From the NCBI GenBank assembly GCA_022059125.1, contig JAEUWY010000001.1, positions 3,224,001 through 3,288,000 on the forward strand: a stretch of DNA of 64,000 bases, given 5' to 3'. This document shows, in pieces, positions 33,287 to 43,366 of this stretch. The stretch's first letter is position 1; every line of letters starts with the position of its first letter. Both the position numbers and the translations under genes were made by a program. This DNA is from Corynespora cassiicola (lineage: Eukaryota; Ascomycota; Dothideomycetes; Pleosporales; Corynesporascaceae). Under the pieces are notes generated by a model. The model was not told where the DNA came from, did not search any database, and saw only the letters and a list, made by a program, of their open reading frames with translations.

Positions 33287-35206
33287 ATGGCCGGCCGCTA
33301 TGCCAACCTCCCCAAGCCCGCGACGCGCGACTCGCTCGAACTGGCATCGCTGGCCTCTTCGTCGCATCCGTCCCAGCGAACATCAATCGAGTCGTCTGAT
33401 TCTGGCCCGGCCTCTTCGCGCCGCCTCTCCTTTGACGACGAGGACCCCCTCTCCGAGCTCAATCCCGCCGGCCACGATGGCCGCCCGCGGCATAACCGCT
33501 CCTACAGCGTGTCCTCCGCCTTTGACTTTGCGCCCAACCTGTTCCCCCTGTCGAGTACGGCGCAGGGCTACACGGCGCTGGGCGCGCCCTCGAATCCAGC
33601 CCTCGACCCTTCCAATGCGCTCAACGGCGCGTCACTGGAGAAGAACAAGAGTTTGACATATCTAAACGGCTTGTCTCTGGTCGTCGGTCTTATAATAGGC
33701 AGCGGCATCTTTTCTTCGCCGTCACAGGTCAACAAGAATGCTGGGTCGCCAGGCGCGTCACTGCTCGTCTGGGTCGTCGCCGGTATCCTCGCCTGGACTG
33801 GTGCGGCAAGCTATGCGGAGCTCGGAGGTGCTATCCCTCTCAACGGTGGCGCGCAGGTCTATCTCGCGAAGATTTTTGGAGAGTGGGCAGGCTTCCTGTT
33901 CACATGGTGCGCCGTCTGCGTGTTGAAGCCCGGCTCGGCCGCCATTATTGCCATTATTTTCGGCGAATATGTCGTGCGGGCAATCATTGGTGCCGACGCC
34001 GTGGATGCTTCTGATTGGCTCAACAAGGGCGTCGCATTGGGTGGATTGGTGGTTGTCACGGCGCTAAACTGCGTCTCGACCAAGCTGGGAACGCGCAGCT
34101 CCGATGTTTTTATGTTTTTGAAATTCATCGTCTTGGTTGCGGTGACGGTAACGGGAGTTGTGGTCGCCGTCACTGGATTCTCATACATGGGAGATGCCAG
34201 TGACGACTGGAAGAAGCAGGGTTGGTTCGAAGGGACCAACACTGACGTCAGTAACTGGGCTGTGGCTCTCTATGCCGGCCTGTGGGCTTTTGACGGCTGG
34301 GATAATGTGAGCTTTATCAACCGCATCTCACGAATTGTTCTAACAGATTAGGTCAACTATGTCACGGGAGAGTTTAAGAACCCGCAGCGCGACCTCCCCC
34401 GAGTAATCCACACGGCTCTTCCCCTCGTCATTGTTTGCTACATTCTAGCCAATGTATCCTACTACCTGGTTCTCCCCGCGGACGTAATCGAATCATCCAA
34501 CACCATCGCTGTGGCCTATGGTCAGCAAGTCTTCGGCCCCGTCGGCTCCCTCATCTTTGCCCTTTTCGTCGCCGGGTCCTGCTTTGGCGCGCTCAACGCC
34601 ACCACCTTTACGTCCGGCCGCCTGGTCTACGCCGCCGGCAAGGAAGGTTACCTCCCTGACCTCTTTGGCAACATTGGGCTCGGAAAGTCGCATCGCGCCA
34701 TCCGCCTACACTCGCTCAACAACTCGACCTCCAAGTCCCGCATCCCTCGCTTCTTCATCGACATGTTCGCCGATGCCGATGCCGGCTTCTTCTTCACCCC
34801 CATCGCCGCCATGATTCTCAACGCTGCCCTCACCGCCGTATACATCCTCATCGGCTCCTTTGACACCTTGGTCACCTTTTACGGCGTTGCGGGTTACACG
34901 TTCTACTTCCTCGCCGTCCTTGGACTCATTGTCCTGCGCGTCCGCGAACCGGACCTCGAGCGCCCGTATCGCACGTGGATCACCACGCCCATTATTTTCT
35001 GCTGCGTCAGCCTGTTTTTGCTGTCGAGAGCCGTCTTCGCCGAGCCGGTGCAGACGCTGTTGGTTGTCGCATTCATGGTGGCGGGGCTGGTGGTGTGGTT
35101 TGCGTGGGTGGGGAGGAGGATGAATAAGGAGCGGAGGGGGTTTAGGAGTGCGGGGGATGAGCAGGAGAGCGTCGGGTGGAAGTTTTGGAAGAGGTGGAGG
35201 AGGTAG
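33287..35206 (+). CDS. Amino-acid permease, LAT/methionine-permease-like
   Basis: A 624-residue APC-superfamily transporter. Exons 33287-34306 and 34352-35206. A ~100-residue hydrophilic Ser-rich N-terminal tail precedes twelve predicted helices. TM1 shows the unwound substrate motif GLIIGSGIFSSPSQV, TM2-3 GAASYAELGGAIP, and the TM6 region DGWDNVNYVTGEFKNPQRDLP, all typical of the L-type amino-acid transporter branch that includes the yeast methionine permeases Mup1 and Mup3. Substrate is not certain. The start is the Met of MAGRYANLPKP in CACCATGG; the frame stays open upstream but that segment is CT-rich leader. The neighbouring leucyl-tRNA synthetase shares its promoter. Confidence 0.92.
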
Positions 35207-35857
35207 ATGTTGCGCGGGTTGGAATTGTATTAGATACTTTTTGCTGTTTTGTTAGCGTAGATATGTAGAAATGTTTATTTTTTTATTCCTGTAGAAGACG
35301 AGGCTCGTGTTTTTGGAGTGCATAGGGTGGAAAGGCGTTTAAGGGTGTCCGAGTTCGTCCGGGCGGTTGATATATGGCCTTTCCGGTGTCTCATGCGCCA
35401 GCGTGACCGAAAGTGATTGTCGCTTCTATTGTGGGAGTGGCTGATGTGAAGTACAGGACTCGACTTGATTTCAGTGTGAGTTGAAAGGATATTTTCGGTC
35501 CTGTTGTTTTGTTCATTATCTTTGACCTGTCGAATGTGTTGTGCATGGCGATAAAGTCATCAGGCTGCAAGTCATCAGGCCAGATGGGGCTAATAGAGCT
35601 AGAGCTAGAGCACATTTTGTGGCTTTCTCACCCCAAATGCGGCTAGCTCCCATATGTCGGCTGGGCAATAATACCTGCGATTGGGCAAACCGTGTGCCAC
35701 TTCACACGGACAACGGTGTGGCAGTGCCAGTTGCTGCGGGCTTTCAGATATAACCTCAGTTGCCGGCCCGGTGTTGCTTCAAAAGCTGCTTCAAAAACTC
35801 GCATGCTTTCAACACGCAATCGACGCAGCCACCACTACATATCTCCTTCCCTCAGCC
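35207..35857. other. Intergenic region upstream of small membrane protein 1
   Basis: T-rich 3' flank of the permease (35230-35290), then a unique sequence without open frames worth calling. The putative promoter of the next gene lies at its right end. Confidence 0.45.
35746..35755 (+). promoter_or_regulatory. TATA-like element of small membrane gene 1
   Basis: AGATATAACC about 105 bases before the start codon; the other two family members carry an AT-core element at 87-100 bases. Confidence 0.35.
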
Positions 35858-36230
35858 ATGTCTCCCGAAGCTATTGTGGCTATTGTCGCTCTTTTCATCT
35901 CGTTTCCACCGACAGCATTTGTTCTTTGGAAAGCATGTTGCCGACGCCGAATTCTTCGCACTGCGGCTGCTTCTAGTCAGTCTTGCCTACTTTTCTGCAG
36001 CCAACGCATCTGACTAACAAGTCATTCTTTGCAGCAGATGAATACAGTATGCTTCCAACACCTACAGGATATTCCAGGGCGGACCCAAGTGTTTATTATA
36101 CGATACAAGCCCACTTTCACTTGTCTCCCACCTGTAAGTTTTACAAAACGGCCTGACCACGAGCCAGTTGCCTGACAGACTGATAGCAACTGGCGCGTCT
36201 GCAAGGTTTTGGCCAGAAAACATAGTCTAA
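35858..36230 (+). CDS. Small single-pass membrane protein, tandem family member 1
   Basis: An 85-residue protein of unknown function. Exons 35858-35975, 36038-36133 and 36187-36230, both introns phase 1. It starts MSPEAIVAIVALFISFPPTA, which forms a transmembrane helix (about residues 5-25) containing a conserved Phe-Ile-Ser-x-Pro-Pro. A basic stretch WKACCRRR follows, so the rest is probably cytosolic. The second exon encodes NEYSMLPT and ends YYTIQAHFHLSPT; the third is a short tail. The same N-terminal block, the mid motif and both intron positions recur in members 2 and 3. Unspliced, the frame stops at 36013. I know no characterised homologue. Confidence 0.7.
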
Positions 36231-36363
36231 AACAGACATGCAATTCTGTAAGATGCGAGATTTTGTGCTTGAGCTTATTCACCGGTGCAAAGAAGTCATG
36301 CCGGCTTTACCAATTGAACGCCTCAACTTCTACCATGTCAGCAAATTCGTTGTACCGTTAGGA

Positions 36364-36435
36364 ATTCCCTGCAAGTATTGCACACGGAAAAAGTTTATTC
36401 CCTGGAAGTATTGCACACGGAAAACGTTTATTCCT
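36364..36435. repeat. 33-bp tandem repeat, two copies plus partial
   Basis: Unit ATTCCCTGCAAGTATTGCAC... at 36364-36396 is repeated at 36397-36429 with two mismatches, followed by ATTCCT of a third copy. It lies 130 bases past the stop codon of small membrane protein 1. Confidence 0.85.
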
Positions 36436-38440
36436 CAGATCCATGCATATAGATAGTCCCAGGCAGAGTAGCAGGTCACGCCGAGACCGGGCTGTACGAT
36501 GTCCCCGCATACATTACCTATTTATCTATTCTTGTAAAGTCTCAGACTTTTTATTTATCTACAATAAGCTGATTTGACTCGTGAACTTTCAGGAGCGAAT
36601 AAGTGGATGAAATCTGCCTAAAGCATTGACATGCTACAGAGAGGATAGGGATTTCGAGGTAGAGCAAGAAGCAGTCTGTTCATAGTCAGTACAATTTCTG
36701 TCCTCCAAGTAACTATGCCAAAGATAAAGACGCCCTATTTCTTCACGGTGAAGGTATAGAACTCCGTGTTTGTGTAGTGGATAGGTTGATTTGCGCGGGA
36801 AGTAAGGCGATTTCCCTGTTAAATTTTGCTCTGGGACGGAAGGCGAGCTAGATCGCCGACACCGGGTTGCAGGGAAGTGGGGCTATGGGAGACTGACGTA
36901 CCTCCGTGCCGGTTTGGGAAGGCCGTCGAAAACAGCTGACCCTCGGTGCCGTTGACGGTAAGGCTGAGGCCGCGAATTGTGACCTCTGCCACCGTCATCT
37001 TTCAAAGCTTCAAGAAACAGGAACTCTTTTTCGCCTTTATTGTACGTACAAAAAGTCGCATCTTTTAGAGTTGAATATTCGCTAACGGCGTAATCCAGGG
37101 TTCCACGGTTCGTGAACCAAACGTTGGGACGTGCAGAAAAGGCCATCAAACATGTCCTATCAATCGTGCGTGCACCTTTTTACTACAATTTTGACTAGAA
37201 TGGCCATCATTGCTATGAAATTTACGTTGCATCTCGTTGCGGGAAATTCTCGTGCATTAACAAGCATGGCGTCGTCACCCAGCCCCGGACCTCACCGATC
37301 AGATCCTCATCCTCGCACGTCTTGCATGCGCGCATCAGTCGGGACATGGGTGGAGAACCACATTGTTTTCGCGAGAATAAATCATGCATGTAGGGTAGTA
37401 GAATAGCGTTTATATTCACAGCATAGGTGCCTGGGAAGATGGGTCGCATGTCTCTCTGGTTCCGCCATAGTGAGAATACAAGGATTCGGGCTTAGGTACA
37501 TGTGCCCAGGGTGGTGGCATTTGGGCTCATGTGGTTGGTTTCAGACTCCTGGCTACAGGCTATGATGTGGCCGTTGTATCTTAGACGATTTAATCTGCGG
37601 GCGCTAGGCAATCCTCCCAACTACACTGACCCACATCTTGACTGCATCAGCATGACCTGAAAGGTGTGATTAGTACCGTACAAGTACGTAGGTATCTTGC
37701 AAGAACTCTACTTGATCCACAGCCTGCCTCTCGCTCGCTTATCCTATATGCCAAATTCAGTATCAATCAAAGGCTTCGCCCCCCAATCGACACAGCAAAT
37801 TCTAGCTTAAGAAAATAGTCGTTCATCTCGTTTACCCTTTGCGCATGCACATGTCTGAATCACTGAACTTTTCCTTTTTTCCTCTTTTTTTAGAGAGAGA
37901 GAGAGAGAGAAAGAGTTATGGCGTTCTCTACTGGGATTATTTCCTTTTGTGCCAATACCGAAATCGGAAATCCGGGGGCTTCGCGAGGCATCTAATCCGG
38001 CCACGGCCTTTCCGTCTTGAGTGCTGGTAAAGGCAATGTCGTAGTTTTAAGTAAGCTAGACTAGAGTGTATTATGCGCGGTCTACCCGATACTAGAATCT
38101 ACGCAGCCATGCCGGAACATGCTCTCGGGGGCATATACAAAGAGTTCTAGGCTACTGGCCACCCACCCTGATCGAACTACGTACCCACATAACATCCTCT
38201 TTTTCTTTCGCTGCTTACGGGACCAATCATGCGCCCGAAGGAGCTCCATGCCACGCGCCTGATGGGACATGGAAACGAGGCTGTGTTACCGGGCCGATCA
38301 TTACTTCATCGAGAGCGCTAAGTCAGTCTGGGTAGGCTGCTTCAAAGTTTGGATTCCCCGGATCCCTGTCCTGATCGCGGGGGCCCACGCGCGGCCCGTG
38401 CTGAGCATCTACTGGGACTGGGACCTTGCCCGTCTCTGAC

Positions 38441-38450
38441 GATATATGAG
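38441..38450 (+). promoter_or_regulatory. TATA-like element of small membrane gene 2
   Basis: GATATATGAG about 87 bases before the start codon. Confidence 0.35.
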
Positions 38451-38529
38451 AGGACAAACCCCTTCGGATTCTTCTTCTCTGTTCAAATACACGGGGAAGA
38501 AGAATTCTAGACTGCTCAAATCGATCATC

Positions 38530-38945
38530 ATGGCACTATCCACTGAAGCCATTCTTGCCATCATCGCCCTATTCATTTCCTTGCCTCCAGCTGTCTTCGC
38601 CTTCTACAAAGTCCGCCGCCTTTCTGCACCCTCATCAAGTGAGCATCCAACCAAAATCTCCCTGGCGAACTCCTTCCACGCGCCCGCTTCTTTAGGATGG
38701 AACGCGTATCTGAAATTGCGTCATCCAGGAAATGATTATTCCATGCTCCCAACCATTTTGAACACACCTTCCAGTGACTATGTTCTGCGCTATACCTTCA
38801 CCGAACGCACCATTGAAGCCCATCTCCACTCTACCCCCACCGGCGGTAAGCACATTTCGCAGTCATCGCTCCCCATCTGCTGTTGTAAGGCTAAGACTTG
38901 GTATCAGGCCCGCATGCCAACCTATCCTCGAGAGAATTCGCCTAG
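38530..38945 (+). CDS. Small single-pass membrane protein, tandem family member 2
   Basis: An 87-residue protein of unknown function from exons 38530-38638, 38729-38845 and 38908-38945. It begins MALSTEAILAIIALFISLPP, a membrane helix, followed by basic YKVRRLS. Exon 2 encodes NDYSMLPT and later VLRYTFTERTIEAHLHSTPT, matching members 1 and 3, and exon 3 gives a short tail. Both introns are phase 1, at the same places as in the paralogues. Intron 1 is exactly 90 nt and free of stop codons, so retaining it would insert 30 residues without breaking the frame; two isoforms are possible. The frame is open upstream of the chosen Met, but only from here does it resemble the paralogues. Confidence 0.7.
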
Positions 38946-40430
38946 GCTTGTTGCGAAAGTACGTCGCTGTTTATGAGGCTTTGAATGCCCGGCGTTACTC
39001 CAGGAACACGAAAAGGGAAAGGTGCGGAGATGGAGGCGTGGAGTTTAGGATGAGGCTGTTTTGATTTGGCTGGCCAGCCGCCCGCACTCGTCGCTTAGCC
39101 CAGTGCTGCACCTGCCCGCATCGAGTATCCTTTCCTCCGTCTTGACTTTCCATCATAAACCTGACGAGTATGGAGTACACGTCTGATATGACATTTCCGG
39201 ATTTTGGTGTTCTCCGGACTAGGGGACACGCCTACCAAAGCCCAATGGCCGGGAAGCTGAAGGTGCCGCACAAGGCCATGTTGTGTCTATATCTATTATT
39301 TAGACTAGAGACGTACAGTGCAGCAACGGTTGCTCCACATTGATAAGAAACATGTACGAGTTTGTTCTCTGAGAAGCAGCAGAGGTTCCACATCACCAAT
39401 ATCCGTCTGGCTGTGAATGGTTGGCCTAAATACTTGCTACTAATCCAGGAAGAGGCCATACTTCGCATATTCGATCTATGGGATGAGATGTAAAGCATCG
39501 AAGTGAACTGCGTATTCAAATTATCAGAATCACCATGTCATCTTCAATCTGCATCACACCATATGGAGATGTAGTTAACGATCGGCTAAAACAAAATCAG
39601 AGAAATGAGATGTGATTGATAAGATGAGGAACGAGGTATTGGAAAATTTCAGAGCTTACGCGTAGTTAGCGGCAGTGCTCTGTTCTTGACCGGAAACGTG
39701 GTTGTGGGTCACATGATATCAGCACCCGTGACTGTCGGGCTGTTGCCACCCGCTTACCAGCAGGCGCGGCAGTCGTGTCACTTTGCTTTAATAGCGGACT
39801 GAGGACTCGGCTTCAAGTTTAGCCGAACCGAAGCATAGGTTCACGTTGAGGTAGGCCGATTTCGACCTTGTGTTGCTTCACGGTGCAATAAACGGTTGCC
39901 GAATGCTGAAAGTCCTGTCTTGCTTGCATTAATAGTGACATTCCTCCGTAAACAACAGGAAATAAGTGTTGAGACTGGAAAGCGTGCCGGATAGCGGGGC
40001 GAATAGCATAGCTGCATCGGATGCCATGGTGGTGAAATAGGCGTAGCAGATCTTGCCGGCGTCGTCCTCGAGCGAAACTTCGGCTGGATTTGGGCAGATT
40101 CAGACTCAGTAAGATTTGCGTGCACGACCTTCCGAATAAGTGTGGCTGGTGGCGGGGAACGAGCAGGGATGGGGCAGCACTGCAGGATGGCTGCTCTGAG
40201 GCGACTTCTAGACGGGTACGATCGGCGCTACGCCCATATGGCCTCCGCACCCCTTCCCGCCTGTGACGCAAGCTACAGCCATACTAGGCCATAACAGTCC
40301 ATGACAATGACCCAAAACCCAGCCTAGCGTTATATAAAACAGAGCTGTCCCCTAACAAAAATGACCTGAGATTCAGTCGATATATCGCAGATTCGAAAAC
40401 ATTAGATTGTTCATTCATTCCTTCCTCCTC
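38946..40430. other. Spacer between small membrane proteins 2 and 3
   Basis: No supported gene. A 150-codon minus-strand frame (39819-40271) overlaps a 94-codon one in another frame and has no motif; rejected. Confidence 0.4.
40331..40340 (+). promoter_or_regulatory. TATA-like element of small membrane gene 3
   Basis: TATATAAAAC, the best TATA box of the three, about 100 bases before the start codon. Confidence 0.5.
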
Positions 40431-40845
40431 ATGGCATTGTCTTCTGAAAGTATTATCGCAATCATCGCTGTTTTCGTTGCATGTCCACCTACATTTTTCA
40501 TGATTTGGCGAGCATGGCGCCGTCACACTATGGTTCGCAATAGCCGACGTACGCTACAGCCTACCCCTGAAAGATCTACCACCGAACTAAATCCATCCCA
40601 GAACAAGAACTTCCCCTACTTCCATTATCAAACATTCCCAATCTCTCCACCCATTTCATCCTTCGGTACACGACTACTGTACACACAACGGAGACGCATT
40701 TTCGGTCTTCGACACCACGTGCGTACCCTATATTGAAGAACAATAATACATTGGCTATGATCAAGTGTTGATTCTGGAGGCAGCTACAGCTCTGGAATTA
40801 CCTGGAATAGAGCTAACAGGGCCCGCCGAGTTAGCGCGTCATTAA
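40431..40845 (+). CDS. Small single-pass membrane protein, tandem family member 3
   Basis: An 86-residue protein of unknown function. Exons 40431-40548, 40602-40718 and (less sure) 40820-40845, both introns phase 1. The start MALSSESIIAIIAVFVACPP forms the membrane helix, followed by basic WRAWRRH. Exon 1 is 118 nt, the same as in member 1, and exon 2 is 117 nt, the same as in member 2. Only the spliced frame yields QELPLLP and then FILRYTTTVHTTETHFRSST, matching member 2; that match is the evidence for the first intron. Reading through without splicing gives a 101-residue protein ending at 40736 that lacks the conserved end. The last exon was chosen for frame and a CTAACAG acceptor. Confidence 0.65.
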
Positions 40846-41581
40846 TAGGATGCGAGTGACCCTTTTCTGCGCATGAGGTTTGATGAAGTTCGTGGTATGA
40901 ATTCTGGTGTTTCTTTAGTTGTTGAGATCAAGTTTCGAATGAAGAACAACTTCCTTAATGTTCTGTAGTTGTTGGGACGACGAAAAATGCGTTTTGTGAA
41001 TCGAATATGCTCCATCTCGCCCACCCAGCTGGACAGTCAAACGCGGCATTCAAGAAATAAGCAACAGATCTACTTTTGACGCTTGGGAATCGTTCATTCC
41101 ATAGCCTGGAAGTATACAGCCCTCAATTAACTCAAAATTTTAGCGGTTTCGATGCCAGTTACTTGATAAATTGTTAGCTTTATAATAGACTTTCTTATTG
41201 AAAAAAACATCGCCTCGTACCTTGTCTATTTAAGCTAGAAGAAGGACAGTATTTTTTGTACCAGCATGGCCTTGAACTCATGCCTAGGCCACTCGGCCGT
41301 TTTCACTCACTTGACCTGATTCGGAGCCTGTCTTGCAAACAAGGTTCTGCTTCTCTCTGTAAGTAAAAAGATACGCTTACAAATAAAAGCTCGGAGGGTC
41401 ACAGTATTATCTCCTAATAATGATCTCTAGGATGATGTGTCTTTTTAGAAGAGCTTGATAAGAAAACTCACTTTTTTCGGGTTCTCTGCGGTCTAGCTAA
41501 CGCTATGCATTTGCTCTTGAATGGAATGCTCAAACAACACTTTCATACTGCTTTAAATATTTTGATGCCGCTAAATCTTCT
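40846..41581. other. Intergenic region upstream of 5S rRNA
   Basis: AT-leaning, no gene. A tRNA-like B-box (GAGTTCAAGGC on the minus strand, about 41270) occurs without a full tRNA. Confidence 0.45.
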
Positions 41582-41700
41582 ACATACAACCATAGGACAC
41601 TGAGAATAGAGCTTCCCGTCCGCTCAGCTGTACTAAAGCAGTGTACCGGCAGACTAGTAGTCAGGTGGGTGACCACTGGCGAATCCCTGCTGTTGTATGT
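41582..41700 (+). rRNA. 5S ribosomal RNA
   Basis: A 119-nt RNA component of the large ribosomal subunit. The ends ACATACAAC and GTTGTATGT pair perfectly over nine bases (helix I). The loop-A/helix-III core GAGCTTCCCGTCCGCTC and the 3' part GGTGGGTGACCACTGGCGAATCCC are the canonical fungal 5S sequences. Helix II (GGACACTG with CAGTGT-A-CC) pairs well, with the usual bulged A. This stem differs from the better-known Neurospora-type stem on both strands together, as compensating changes would. The gene stands alone, as is usual for the dispersed 5S genes of filamentous ascomycetes. Transcription is by RNA polymerase III from internal boxes. Confidence 0.95.
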
Positions 41701-41706
41701 TTTTTT
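41700..41706 (+). terminator. Pol III terminator of the 5S gene
   Basis: Seven consecutive T on the coding strand directly at the 3' end of the 5S RNA. Confidence 0.85.
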
Positions 41707-43366
41707 GTGAATTGAGCTCTCCGAGAGCGATCTTCTTGAATTTTTTGAGAGATCTGATGTATTGATTGGTGTTGAGGTGAGTAGAAGTCTTGTTTGTTTT
41801 TGATCAAATGGTCAGGCGTGCCCCAATTCGCTGTACGACCAACCTCAATACCAGGTGGCTAAACCTTTTTTGGCAATTTATATGTTAATTTTACCTATAT
41901 ACATGAAGCTCATATATCTTGAATGCGTTTTTTTGAGTGGTTGTAAAGTAACAGTTGGAGGGGGCTTCACTGTTGTGAGACACAGAGACCCTGATGATTT
42001 TAGGTAAAAACAGCCTTACCATATGCGGCTAACCTAAGACAATCTGAACCCTGCGCCAATCTGTTATTCAACATACAATGCATTATCAAAGAACTCAAGT
42101 ATTTGTGTAATTTGTCCCCGAAAAGCAAATATATATTAATCTTGCTATCTTGAGCTTCTAAATGTTTCCCGCCACAGGGTGCCTGTAATAAAATCAGATG
42201 AGCAGTATTAATACCGGGCTAATCTTACTCTATCAATTGTCGCTGAAGTTTACGCCGCCATGGTTGCCCTTTATGTGGTTACAGGTCTTGCATGTGTCGT
42301 TGGAATCCGCAACATAATCCCCGCAAGTACAATTTGTAACGCGACACTTTTTCGCCATTTTGATGGAGGTGCTCTGGGGGTGCAGTTGTTAAGGTTTGAT
42401 TTAAAGACCATCAATAGTCTTAAAATAGGAGGCCTATGCTTAAATATCGAATGCTGACTCGACATGTGACCATCCTTCGACCGGTGAGAGTGTTGGCAAG
42501 CGGGGTAATGTTCAGCCTGTTGCCTATTCAGGCGTCTTGAAACTTTTGAAGGAGAGAACATTCCGGTTTTCCGAGAATCTTATCTATTCCTCGTTCCCAG
42601 AAGCGGGGATATCATTGAGATGCCAAATATCATGACTTTCGGATTTCAATATCGAAGAAGTCATATTCTGTCAGCAAATACGGGCTACAGTAGTCAACAT
42701 AATATGGCCTTGCCTTGATAAATATAGATATTCAATATCCCGGAGTCATATAAGTAATAGGCCAGGAGCCATGGCTACCGGTTTGAACTCACGCTCGTAA
42801 TTCTGCATATTCTGACAAGCTTTCAACTCGTCGCCATTTGCAACGAGCTATGGCCGAGATTTTCCCGACTGCTTGGATTTTCATCTCAGGCTTTGGTCGT
42901 ACTTGAACAGGCCAAACTCACCATATACTCTCTATTCAAATACAAAAACCAGTTTCCTTCCACCACCGAGCTTTTGACGAAGGGGTGAGGTCTGTCTAAA
43001 CTTTGGAACGAGCGGATTCTAATACTGTCCATACTCTATTTGGCTAGCGGCATCCCTGAGACCCGACAGTTCCGCCAGCTCAACGACACCTGAAAGGATC
43101 AGTAAATGTCCACCCACACTTCCCTTGGTATAAACATTACAATTTTCCAACACCTCACTCTTTATTCGGGATTTATTAGTTCCCGCAACCTTGTAGAAGC
43201 CTGCTTGTTGCAAAAATTACCTCGAATAGCTTTCACATTCTAACATGTTACTCGCCCAGGCAAGTTGCCGCTCGATCAGAGTAACAATTTTGATTCCCCG
43301 CCCCCACGCCCCTCCCAATACCGCGCATCTCTTTAAGCCCGTAGTAGCCAAGCATGACGGCAATAC
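41707..43366. other. Intergenic, AT-rich
   Basis: No supported gene. A 64-codon minus-strand frame (43019-43213) has good codon character and a donor-like GTGAGT overlaps the stop of the next gene at its far side, but no acceptor joins the two in frame. Confidence 0.4.

Larger units (their letters stand above)
36231..38529. other. Spacer between small membrane proteins 1 and 2
   Basis: 2.3 kb with no gene I can support. An 88-codon minus-strand frame (36883-37149) contains a possible GTACGT donor and reads plausibly but has no homology I recognise. A (GA)n run lies at 37891-37912. No additional copy of the membrane-protein family was found here. Confidence 0.4.

Noticed and set aside
36883..37149. 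88-codon minus-strand frame with possible internal intron
   Set aside because: Reads plausibly for a short stretch, but start, splice and end could not be supported together.
37891..37912. GA-rich simple repeat
   Set aside because: An ordinary short microsatellite with no gene context.
39819..40271. 150-codon minus-strand frame between small membrane proteins 2 and 3
   Set aside because: Arg/His/Pro-rich without motif and overlapped by another open frame; not a fourth family member.
41255..41315. tRNA or SINE-like sequence on the minus strand (GGCCGAGTGGCC ... GAGTTCAAGGC)
   Set aside because: A-box and B-box-like words are far too close together and no cloverleaf can be drawn; at most a fragment.
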